Position numbers and translations under genes: made by a program
NCBI GenBank assembly: GCA_013329495.1
Contig: DUKC01000111.1
Location: 1-8,228, forward strand
Direction: 5' to 3'
Origin: Thermoplasmata archaeon
Lineage (GTDB): Archaea; Thermoplasmatota; E2; UBA9212
Length of the DNA: 8,228 nucleotides
Part shown: positions 1 to 5,035 of the stretch, one piece after another
Layout: every line of letters starts with the position of its first letter
How positions within the stretch are numbered: the first letter of the stretch is position 1
The notes under the pieces: generated by a model
Seen by the model: the letters and a program-made list of their open reading frames with translations, nothing else
Database searches by the model: none
Told to the model about the DNA's origin: nothing

Positions 1-2
1 GA

Positions 3-425
3 AACGGCAAAGCTTTAATCGCCCCAATGTTTGTCAGACAGTCTCTAAAAATAAAAAGCATTAAAAACGATTCACCCCTTTATATATACTGTATGCCTGA
101 GGAAGAACTCGTCTGCGAAGAGTTGTTGAAGATCAACAGTGTGGATTGTGCAGCAGTTTTAGCCAATAACGGGGGAGTGTTGGGCATAGCTGGACCGCTT
201 GATAGAATCACGGTTGCACCGATAGCCGCTCTTGCTGGTGTTGCAGGACGAATCACCGCAAAGATTGGTTGTGGTGAACTTTCTGAGATTATTGTTAAAG
301 CAGCTCACGGTGCGTTCGCGCTTATTCCACTGGGCAATAAGGTGGTGTTTATCAAAACAAAACCTTTTTCAGATCTTTCACTTGTCTTGGATGAAGTCAA
401 GAGCAAACTCATAGTTTTGGGCTAA
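3..425 (+). CDS. Roadblock/LC7-domain protein, 5' end uncertain
   Basis: The product resembles the small Roadblock/LC7 (MglB/LAMTOR-like) proteins, which dimerise and usually partner small GTPases or signalling proteins in the cytoplasm. Counting from the ATG at 27 (132 residues), a helix covers about 26-37, a strand CAAVLANNGGVLGIAG covers 41-56, an alanine/glycine-rich helix APIAALAGVAGRI covers 64-76, and the closing strands AFALIPLGNKVVFIKT (96-111) and a final helix follow. That is the alpha-beta-beta-alpha-beta-beta-beta-alpha layout of the family. The frame is open to the left edge, so the coding region may begin outside the window. Neither ATG at 27 nor ATG at 93 (giving 110 residues, close to the bare domain) has a Shine-Dalgarno motif, so the start is undecided. 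The stop is followed at once by the ribosome binding site of the next small ORF, so the gene probably leads, or is part of, the sensor operon. No GTPase gene is visible nearby. The fold call is by pattern only, without a profile search. Confidence 0.68.
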   Translation, partial: NGKALIAPMFVRQSLKIKSIKNDSPLYIYCMPEEELVCEELLKINSVDCAAVLANNGGVLGIAGPLDRITVAPIAALAGVAGRITAKIGCGELSEIIVKAAHGAFALIPLGNKVVFIKTKPFSDLSLVLDEVKSKLIVLG

Positions 426-431
426 GAGGAG
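426..431 (+). promoter_or_regulatory. Ribosome binding site of the 33-codon ORF
   Basis: GAGGAG starts directly after the stop codon of the Roadblock gene and lies eight bases before the ATG at 440. It is the main sign that the 33-codon ORF is real, since no other start codon sits at a suitable distance. Confidence 0.6.
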
Positions 432-439
432 TTAATAAA

Positions 440-541
440 ATGATCGAGAGAAATGAAGACGAAGCAAAGGAAGAGCAAACTCGTAATGAGACAATTACCG
501 CCATAAATAAAGGTCCTTCAGTAAGGGAGGTAATTCAATGA
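440..541 (+). CDS. 33-codon small protein, coupled to the sensor gene
   Basis: This short ORF reads from ATG at 440 to TGA at 539-541. It has a good ribosome binding site, GAGGAG at 426-431, eight bases before the ATG. Its stop overlaps the ATG of the membrane sensor gene by four bases (ATGA at 538-541), a classic translational coupling arrangement. The 33-residue product is very acidic and hydrophilic in its first half (MIERNEDEAKEEQ) and ends in SVREVIQ; it has no hydrophobic stretch and no cysteine. I do not recognise the family. It could be a genuine microprotein of the signalling operon or a short leader peptide that sets the translation level of the sensor. The initiation and overlap signals are read directly; that it is translated is inferred. 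Confidence 0.55.
   Translation: MIERNEDEAKEEQTRNETITAINKGPSVREVIQ
525..530 (+). promoter_or_regulatory. Ribosome binding site of the membrane sensor gene
   Basis: GGGAGG lies seven bases before the ATG at 538, inside the coding region of the 33-codon ORF. Together with the ATGA overlap it fixes the sensor start and points to coupled translation of the two. Confidence 0.7.
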
Positions 542-2481
542 AACTAAGAAACTTGATTATGTTGGTGTTGGTGTTATTTGCGGTAATCCCCGTTATGATT
601 GCAGGTTTTTTTACCTACCACAAAAGTTGTGACATTGTGTACAACGTAAGTAAAAAAGATCTGGAAGAGCGCCTGGATTTCTACTTAGAACTCTGCGACT
701 TTTATGGGAAAAAAGTTCAGCGGAATGAGCTTAGCAGAGAAGAAGCTATTGATGAGATTGCAACACTAGTTGACGGTCCCAAGCGAGACGAGGGTACTAG
801 AGACCTAAGTAAAGGCTTGGGCAAGGGAGAAAAGGGATACATGTCAGCATGGTATTGCAATCTGACCTATGCCATCCATCCTTCCAGAGAAGGCCAAAAA
901 GCTACTGATCCTATACTTGTTGAGACCGATGAGCGCCTAAACAAGTCTAGAACAAAAGGCAGAATATCTTTTGAGTACGAATGGTGGAATCCCGGCGAAG
1001 CAAAATCTTACAAAAAACTCACAGTGGGAGACTATTCTAAGTCTCTTGACTTAGTTATCTCTACTAATGTTGTCCTAGACGAATTTTTGCTACCCACGCA
1101 AGAGCTAGGAATTATAACGATAATACTCATAGCGTTTGCAATCGTTGGAAGTGTCATAGCTTCTCTGTTCGGGTCGGGTGTGATCGCTAAGCCTTTCACA
1201 AATCTTTCAGAAATAAGCTCTAAGATAATCCAAGGAGATTTGTCTGCTAGGATTGATATAAGCTCCTCAATTGAAGAGTTTAGGTCAGTTGGAAAGAGCA
1301 TAAACCTCACGGTAGAAAATCTTCAAGACAAGATAGAAAGCATTCATCGAGCGGAAGCGGAACTTTCCAGCACATTGGCTCTCTGTGGAGATACCCTGAA
1401 TAAAATTGTCGAAAAGAGAGATTTGCATGCAAGGGTCGACACAGACAAGCTGGCTGGGAAATATAAGACGATAGGAACAGACATCAACGAAATGGTCGCC
1501 AATCTTCAAAAGAACATAAACGAACTAAATAAGGCAAAAGGCAAAGTTGAAGAAAATCGAACGTTCTTACAGCAGATCCTAAACAACTTACCTGACATAT
1601 TAGTAGTAACCGATAATGAAGGCCATTGGATTGAGGTAAGTCCTTCTTTTGAGAGACTCACGAGTTACACGATCAAGGAAGTTCTTGGAAAAAAGACGAT
1701 AGAACAACCTGTTTACAAGGGTTTGCCAGAGAGCATTGAGCTAAATAAACAAATGTGGGAAAAAGTTTACAAAGGAGAAGTTGTGCAAGGATTAGATATT
1801 CCATGGAGGACAAAAAATGGCAAGAAAATTATCTTGTCCGTCTCAGAAAAATTACTGAAGGATGCTAGAGGAAACAGCATAGGCAGAGTTTTTGTTGCCA
1901 AAGACATAACCGAGTTGCGTAAACACGAAGAAGAACTCAGAAACACGAAGATACGAGAAGAAACGATAGTGAACAACGCATTGGACCTGATCATTCTGCT
2001 GGACAAGGAGAACAGATGGTTAATGGTTAATCCAGCGTGGGAGGAAATAACTGGTTTCAAGCAAGAGGAACTCCAGGGTAAAATAACCGAAGAGCAGCCG
2101 TGCGTCACGCAAGAAACTCTAGATGCTACGGTGTACGATAGAAAATTGCTGGCACAAGGTAAGATAGTACCCCCCTTTGATATACCCCTTATGTGTAAAG
2201 ATGGGCGGGAAATAATCGTTTCCGCAACCGAAAGACCGCTCAAGGATGCAAGAGGAAGATGGATAGGAAGCGTGTTCTATGGAAGAGATATAACAGAATT
2301 CAGGAAAAAGGAGGAGGAGTTAAGAGAGACTACCATTGACAAAAAATACTTCAAAGAATACTCAAAGAGAGCGATCGAACTTGCAGATTCATGGGGAATG
2401 GGAGAAGTGTTTAAGCATGAAATGGAAGAGTGGGTCAAAAAGCATAAACCCAGACAACGAAGAAAAAAGGAGCGACTATAA
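538..2481 (+). CDS. Membrane sensor: TM-Cache-TM-HAMP-HAMP-PAS-PAS, no enzymatic output
   Basis: This is a 647-residue transmembrane sensor. Residues 5-25 form the first membrane helix. Residues 28-188 are the outer domain, which looks like a single Cache domain: GYMSAWYCNLTYAIHPSREG at 100-119 and KKLTVGDYSKSLDLVISTNV at 159-178 match the usual pattern. Residues 189-212 form the second membrane helix. A HAMP segment covers about 213-268 (QGDLSARID at 232-240) and a second HAMP-like segment about 281-325 (KRDLHARVDTDKLAGKYKTIG). Two PAS domains follow, about 343-460 and 472-588, alike enough to be a tandem duplication: both carry LKDARG near the end, then DITEL/DITEF and a coiled EEELR linker. 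No histidine kinase, receiver, methyl-accepting or cyclase domain follows. The protein ends with a 36-residue module (602-637) shared almost exactly with the next gene, plus a basic tail PRQRRKKERL. Its role is probably to sense an external small molecule and pass the signal through HAMP and PAS to an unknown partner. Domains are certain in outline; ligand and output are unknown. Confidence 0.88.
   Translation: MKLRNLIMLVLVLFAVIPVMIAGFFTYHKSCDIVYNVSKKDLEERLDFYLELCDFYGKKVQRNELSREEAIDEIATLVDGPKRDEGTRDLSKGLGKGEKGYMSAWYCNLTYAIHPSREGQKATDPILVETDERLNKSRTKGRISFEYEWWNPGEAKSYKKLTVGDYSKSLDLVISTNVVLDEFLLPTQELGIITIILIAFAIVGSVIASLFGSGVIAKPFTNLSEISSKIIQGDLSARIDISSSIEEFRSVGKSINLTVENLQDKIESIHRAEAELSSTLALCGDTLNKIVEKRDLHARVDTDKLAGKYKTIGTDINEMVANLQKNINELNKAKGKVEENRTFLQQILNNLPDILVVTDNEGHWIEVSPSFERLTSYTIKEVLGKKTIEQPVYKGLPESIELNKQMWEKVYKGEVVQGLDIPWRTKNGKKIILSVSEKLLKDARGNSIGRVFVAKDITELRKHEEELRNTKIREETIVNNALDLIILLDKENRWLMVNPAWEEITGFKQEELQGKITEEQPCVTQETLDATVYDRKLLAQGKIVPPFDIPLMCKDGREIIVSATERPLKDARGRWIGSVFYGRDITEFRKKEEELRETTIDKKYFKEYSKRAIELADSWGMGEVFKHEMEEWVKKHKPRQRRKKERL
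2340..2448 (+). repeat. First copy of the shared C-terminal module
   Basis: This 109-nt segment matches 3055-3163 at 105 positions. The differences are at 2379, 2439, 2444 and 2445. It encodes residues 602-637 of the membrane sensor, and the similarity stops sharply at both ends. Key residues are YFKEYSKRAIELADSWGMG followed by EVFKHEMEEWVKK. The only amino-acid difference between copies is H636 here against R219 in the other protein. Two of the three altered codons are synonymous, which points to recent duplication or gene conversion with the residues kept. The predicted structure is two amphipathic helices joined at the WGMG turn. Confidence 0.9.
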
Positions 2482-2495
2482 GAAATAATCTTTAT

Positions 2496-2500
2496 GGAGG
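2496..2500 (+). promoter_or_regulatory. Close-set ribosome binding site of the poly-HAMP gene
   Basis: GGAGG lies only three bases before the ATG at 2504, shorter than the usual five to nine. No other start codon in this frame does better: an in-frame stop at 2486-2488 closes the frame upstream, and the next GTG (2519) is 18 bases from the motif. The tight spacing may lower expression relative to the membrane sensor. Confidence 0.5.
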
Positions 2501-2503
2501 TAC

Positions 2504-3166
2504 ATGAATAAAGAAGTCGTGCGTTTGCTTGAAAAACATCTCTCGGAGGTTATAAGAGGCTCCGAGAGTAAACTAGAAATTGGATCTCTGCCAAAAGACA
2601 TTCAAAATCTTGGCGAAAATATTAATCTTCTAACTCACTCTTTATTCGAAAAGAAAAAAAAGATTGTTGACAATGAGAAAGAGTTCAATAGCGTTGTTTC
2701 GAGTCTTGAAAAGATTCTAAATAAAGTTAGGCAAGGAGATTTGGCTGTGGAATTTGAATCTGAAAAGTTAGGCAGACAATACCAAACCCTAGTGAAGGGG
2801 ATTGATGACCTTTTAAAAATCTTAAAAGATGAGAGATTGAGGTCAAAAGAGAGGGAAGACGAAATTAAAAATTCTGCCAGCTCCACGGGAAAATTGCTTG
2901 ATAGGGTTATACAGGGTCATTTTTCAGTTAGAATCGATACCAGATCTAACATAAGAGGTGTTGAAAAACTAAAGAAAAAATTAAACTCTGTGATAGAAAG
3001 TTTAGAATTTTATACCATCGCCCTTTCACAGTCCGAAGAAAAAATTGAGGAAAGCAAAAAATACTTCAAAGAATACTCAAAGAGAGCGATCGAGCTTGCA
3101 GATTCATGGGGAATGGGAGAAGTGTTTAAGCATGAAATGGAAGAGTGGGTCAAGAAGCGCAAATAA
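2504..3166 (+). CDS. Soluble poly-HAMP protein with shared C-terminal module
   Basis: This 220-residue protein has no membrane segment. It consists of three HAMP-like repeats at about 5-46, 64-107 and 126-168, each with two helices around a connector. The connector signature is clear in RQGDLAVEFESEKLG (76-90) and IQGHFSVRID (136-145) and weaker in RGSESKLEIGSLP (18-30). A charged coiled linker joins them, and residues 185-220 are the same 36-residue module that ends the membrane sensor. HAMP repeats normally pass conformational signals along a parallel dimer, so the protein could form mixed or competing bundles with the sensor, or be a cytoplasmic adaptor that presents the same tag. No enzymatic domain is visible. 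It starts 22 nt after the sensor stop, in the same orientation, so it is probably in the same operon. Its stop is four bases from the stop of the convergent HD-domain gene. The HAMP assignment is by pattern; the function is inferred. Confidence 0.75.
   Translation: MNKEVVRLLEKHLSEVIRGSESKLEIGSLPKDIQNLGENINLLTHSLFEKKKKIVDNEKEFNSVVSSLEKILNKVRQGDLAVEFESEKLGRQYQTLVKGIDDLLKILKDERLRSKEREDEIKNSASSTGKLLDRVIQGHFSVRIDTRSNIRGVEKLKKKLNSVIESLEFYTIALSQSEEKIEESKKYFKEYSKRAIELADSWGMGEVFKHEMEEWVKKRK
3055..3163 (+). repeat. Second copy of the shared C-terminal module
   Basis: This copy matches 2340-2448 at 105 of 109 positions and encodes residues 185-220 of the poly-HAMP protein, ending exactly at its stop codon. 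Here the module is the extreme C-terminus, whereas in the sensor it is followed by ten more residues. Sequence on either side is not similar between the two genes. Confidence 0.9.
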
Positions 3167-3170
3167 GTCT

Positions 3171-3953
3171 TCAATACCCCTTCACCTCTCTCTCATCTTG
3201 TAAAGCAACAACTTTTATAAATTCCTGAATCCCAGAAGTAGCAATCTTCTTGTTTAGCACTTCTTCTATTTGAAAAACTCCAGCGGGATTTCCCATATTC
3301 ACATTAATTTGGACTGGTTTTTCGCCTTCATCTCCTCTCGATATTTCAACTGATTTTATTGAAAGGGCCGAAATGGAATGAATGTCCACCTTTCCCGCCT
3401 TATAAGGCATTCTTGCTCTTCCTTCTGCCATATCGGTTCCATCTGCAACACTTATTATGCCTGATTCTTTTGTTAAAGACTGCACACTCTCATCGTGGGA
3501 AAAGATAGAATGGAGAATTTCATCTTTTATTGTTATCAGCTTTTTAGTATTGCTGTATATCTTAGGTAAAAGTCTATCCAATATTGGATTCGCTATTATG
3601 CATCCGTTCAAATGGTGCATCGATCTGTGAATGGCATTTCCTACATCATGCAGGTAAGCCCCAAAAAGCACGATTTGTTTTGCATCATCCATAGAACCCA
3701 GCTTATCTTCAACCACTGACGAAGGGATGCCTCGCTCAATCAATATATCTAGTATCTCTAATGCACTGCCTGATGTTATTTTTGAATGAGTTATCCCGTG
3801 ATCATTATAGTTCAATCGTTTGACTGTCATCACATTGGTCATTTTTAAGAAAGATTGGACAACATCATCATTCTCCAACAGATGAAAGCTAGTCTTCAAT
3901 TGCGGGTCTTTCTTTATGTGTTTATAGATTAGAATGGGCGACACTCTTACCAT
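3171..3953 (-). CDS. HD-superfamily phosphohydrolase (COG3294-like)
   Basis: This 260-residue protein is a metal-dependent HD-domain hydrolase of the archaeal type I recall as COG3294. Likely metal ligands are H52/H56 in DHGITH (51-56), the HD pair H102-D103 in AYLHDVGNAIHR (99-110), H113/H114, H153-D154 in FSHDE, and D171 in VADGTDMAEGRARMPY (169-184). That last stretch and the following IHSISALSIKSVEI are typical of the group. The C-terminal 60 residues form the family's small beta-rich domain. Members are presumed to cleave phosphomonoesters or phosphodiesters; the substrate is unknown. The start ATG has GGTGA six bases upstream, matching the archaeal 16S 3' end. The gene converges on the signalling operon with a four-base gap. 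It is therefore not co-transcribed with that operon, and transcripts running past either stop would be antisense to the other. A nucleotide second-messenger link to the sensor is only speculation. Confidence 0.85.
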   Translation of the reverse strand: MVRVSPILIYKHIKKDPQLKTSFHLLENDDVVQSFLKMTNVMTVKRLNYNDHGITHSKITSGSALEILDILIERGIPSSVVEDKLGSMDDAKQIVLFGAYLHDVGNAIHRSMHHLNGCIIANPILDRLLPKIYSNTKKLITIKDEILHSIFSHDESVQSLTKESGIISVADGTDMAEGRARMPYKAGKVDIHSISALSIKSVEISRGDEGEKPVQINVNMGNPAGVFQIEEVLNKKIATSGIQEFIKVVALQDEREVKGY

Positions 3954-3998
3954 TTAAATCACCTTATCCTCTCATGTCACTTTACAGTTAAATAATTT

Positions 3999-4018
3999 GT
4001 TATAGTCCGTTTGAAACG
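3999..4018 (-). promoter_or_regulatory. Candidate promoter and palindrome upstream of the HD gene
   Basis: On the minus strand a TATA-like ACTATAAC (3999-4006) lies about 46-53 bases before the HD gene ATG, which would put the transcript start near 3975 and leave room for the GGTGA ribosome binding site. Directly upstream, where BRE or a regulator would sit, is a perfect 5+1+5 palindrome, CGTTTGAAACG (4008-4018). It could be an operator; the evidence is position and symmetry only. Confidence 0.35.
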
Positions 4019-4081
4019 CGCGACCTAGGTACACAAATTCATAATAGTATTGGAAATTTTTAGAAATTTTGACCCGTCATT

Positions 4082-4102
4082 CCCCTCCATTTTATGGCGG
4101 GG
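4082..4102 (-). terminator. GC-rich hairpin downstream of tRNA-Met
   Basis: CCCC (4082-4085) and CCAT (4087-4090) pair with ATGG (4094-4097) and GGGG (4099-4102), with one mismatch (4086/4098) and a three-base loop. It starts 22 bases past the tRNA 3' end on the minus strand. No strong U-run follows directly, so it may be a processing or stabilising element rather than a terminator, or part of a read-through leader for the HD gene. Confidence 0.35.
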
Positions 4103-4124
4103 TTGCTTTAAACCTGTAGTTTAA

Positions 4125-4241
4125 TGTCGGGGGTGGGAATTGAACCCACGACCTTCGGATTTCCCAAGTCAGCCCAGCAAAACGAATCCTCAGAGCTTTG
4201 CTCTATGAGTCCGACGCTCTAACCTGCTGAGCCACCCCGAC
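4125..4241 (-). tRNA. Elongator tRNA-Met(CAU) with 43-nt intron
   Basis: The gene folds as a standard tRNA. The acceptor stem GTCGGGG/CCCCGAC is perfectly paired. The D arm is GCTC-loop-GAGC, the anticodon stem TCGGA/TCCGA, the variable loop AGGTC, and the T arm GTGGG-TTCAATT-CCCAC. The discriminator is A at 4125. CCA is not encoded. The anticodon loop is C-U-C-A-U-A, interrupted after A37 by a 43-nt intron, with A38 resuming at 4160. The anticodon stem lacks the three consecutive G-C pairs of an initiator, and the body resembles archaeal elongator Met tRNAs, so this is elongator Met. tRNA-Ile(CAU) read through agmatidine is a less likely alternative. Introns at 37/38 in elongator tRNA-Met are common in archaea. 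Confidence 0.93.
4161..4203 (-). other. tRNA-Met intron (archaeal bulge-helix-bulge type)
   Basis: The intron lies between A37 and A38. The expected central helix of the splicing motif can form: anticodon-loop CUCA (positions 32-35) pairs with intron UGGG (4163-4166, read on the minus strand), leaving three-base bulges UAG and AAA at the two cut sites. The second helix inside the intron is weak (two pairs), so the motif is relaxed. The 5' part can instead form AGAGC-AAA-GCTCT (4192-4204), overlapping the cut site, or a seven-base helix between intron bases 2-8 and 22-28. CTGA occurs twice (4190-4193 and 4169-4172). Confidence 0.85.
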
Positions 4242-4260
4242 TGTATATTGTATACCCCTT

Positions 4261-4270
4261 TAAGATAAAA
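4261..4270 (-). promoter_or_regulatory. TATA-like box of tRNA-Met
   Basis: Read on the minus strand this is TTTTATCTTA, centred about 24 bases before the tRNA 5' end, the normal archaeal TATA distance for a tRNA transcript starting at or just before the mature end. Confidence 0.5.
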
Positions 4271-4412
4271 AACCTTCTCTTCCCTTAGAATCGTTTTAGG
4301 TTTATTTTGAAAATAACTTAGACAAGAAATCATGATTGAGTCGCTTTTTTCGTCGAAATTGAAAATCTTCGATTCAAGCGGTGCACGATTAGATTGTATA
4401 TAGGAAAAAGCA
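4271..4412. other. Divergent spacer between tRNA-Met and nitroreductase
   Basis: I find no convincing gene. The region contains a perfect ten-base palindrome AATCATGATT (4328-4337) and an inverted pair TCGAA (4353-4357)/TTCGA (4368-4372), either of which could be a regulator site for the nitroreductase promoter. A 23-codon ORF from ATG at 4332 has no ribosome binding site and was not called. Confidence 0.4.
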
Positions 4413-4420
4413 TTATAAAC
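4413..4420 (+). promoter_or_regulatory. TATA-like box of the nitroreductase gene
   Basis: TTATAAAC, preceded by an A-rich BRE-like GGAAAAAG (4403-4410), lies about 28-35 bases before the ATG at 4448. Transcription would then start within a few bases of the ATG, which fits the lack of any Shine-Dalgarno motif there and suggests a leaderless or near-leaderless mRNA. Confidence 0.5.
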
Positions 4421-4447
4421 AAATTGAACCTTAAACAATTTGTAAAA

Positions 4448-4966
4448 ATGAACGTAGAAGAAGCAATCAAGAGAAGAAGGTCCACAAGAGAATATGAGAA
4501 TAAGCCAATACCCGTAGAGAAGCTGGAAAGGGTTTTAAATGCTGCAAGGTTAGCACCTTCGGCCCATAATATGCAAGATCGGAAATTTGTGGTTGTTAAA
4601 GACAAAAAAACCAAAAAGGAATTAGCAAAAGCTGCTAATTATCAATTTTTTGTTGGAGAAGCCCCTGTGGTAATAGTTGGTGTAGCCACCGAACCAGAAC
4701 ACATTTTATCTTCTGGCATTCCTTCATGGATAGACGTGGTCATAGCCATGGATCACATAACTTTGGCTGCAACCGAAGAAGGTCTTGGAACCTGTTGGAT
4801 TGGAGCATTTGATCAGACTGCGGCTAAGGAAGCTCTGAAAATTCCTGAGAGGTATAGGGTTATAGAACTGATGCCGCTTGGGTATCCAATCCGACCTTTA
4901 GGAATTAGAGCGAAAGATCGAAAATCTTTGAATGAGATAGTTTGTTTTGATAAGTTTAAAAAATAA
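4448..4966 (+). CDS. Nitroreductase-family flavoprotein
   Basis: This 172-residue protein belongs to the FMN-dependent nitroreductase family, whose cytoplasmic members reduce nitro compounds, quinones, flavins or enones with NAD(P)H. The N-terminal FMN phosphate signature is RRRSTREY (9-16). It is followed by the helix ERVLNAARLAPSAHNMQ (27-43) that contacts flavin, and by GLGTCWIGAF (112-121), the conserved glycine-rich loop near the isoalloxazine ring. LMPLGYP (141-147) is the usual strand near the end. The length fits the short single-domain class; such proteins normally work as dimers. I chose the ATG at 4448 because the family motif starts eight residues later and a TATA-like box sits at the right distance. 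A longer frame from TTG at 4394 would put the TATA box inside the gene. No partner gene hints at the substrate. It converges on asnS, with 69 nt between stops. Confidence 0.88.
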   Translation: MNVEEAIKRRRSTREYENKPIPVEKLERVLNAARLAPSAHNMQDRKFVVVKDKKTKKELAKAANYQFFVGEAPVVIVGVATEPEHILSSGIPSWIDVVIAMDHITLAATEEGLGTCWIGAFDQTAAKEALKIPERYRVIELMPLGYPIRPLGIRAKDRKSLNEIVCFDKFKK

Positions 4967-5018
4967 GCAGCATAGCCTCCTTGTTACACCGCCGGACGAA
5001 GAGCCCAGAGAGAACTGA

Positions 5019-5032
5019 ATTTTGGTTAAAAT
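5019..5032. terminator. Weak AT hairpin between convergent genes
   Basis: ATTTT-GGTT-AAAAT is a symmetric five-base-pair hairpin just past the asnS stop (minus strand) and 53 bases past the nitroreductase stop. It could help terminate transcription, since U-rich stretches are the main archaeal termination signal, but the stem is weak. Confidence 0.25.
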
Positions 5033-5035
5033 GGT

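Larger units (their letters stand above)
3954..4124. other. Intergenic region between HD gene and tRNA-Met
   Basis: I see no credible coding sequence here. It holds the candidate HD promoter and palindrome, a CCTAGG site at 4024-4029, and an exact direct repeat GAAATTTT at 4053-4060 and 4063-4070 (ten-base period). The GC-rich hairpin at 4082-4102 is listed separately. Confidence 0.6.

Noticed and set aside
1032..2243. Long open frames on the minus strand inside the membrane sensor gene
   Set aside because: They lie antisense to a clearly coding gene, show no domain pattern and lack convincing initiation signals.
2338..2481. Histidine kinase dimerisation domain at the sensor C-terminus
   Set aside because: There is no H-E/D-x-R/N phospho-acceptor motif and no ATPase N/G boxes, and only 60 residues remain after PAS2.
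4053..4070. Possible CRISPR or larger repeat array from GAAATTTT repeats
   Set aside because: There are only two eight-base units in an AT-rich spacer, with no further copies.
4125..4241. Initiator tRNA-Met
   Set aside because: The anticodon stem TCGGA/TCCGA lacks three consecutive G-C pairs, and the body matches the elongator type.
4332..4403. 23-codon ORF starting inside the palindrome AATCATGATT
   Set aside because: It has no ribosome binding site, is very short and lies in a region with promoter signals.
4394..4447. Upstream TTG start for the nitroreductase
   Set aside because: It would add 18 unconserved residues and place the TATA-like box inside the gene; ATG at 4448 begins right before the family motif.
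4330..4614. 94-codon minus-strand frame overlapping the nitroreductase 5' end
   Set aside because: It is antisense to the conserved FMN-binding region, and its hydrophobic look is explained by the opposite strand.
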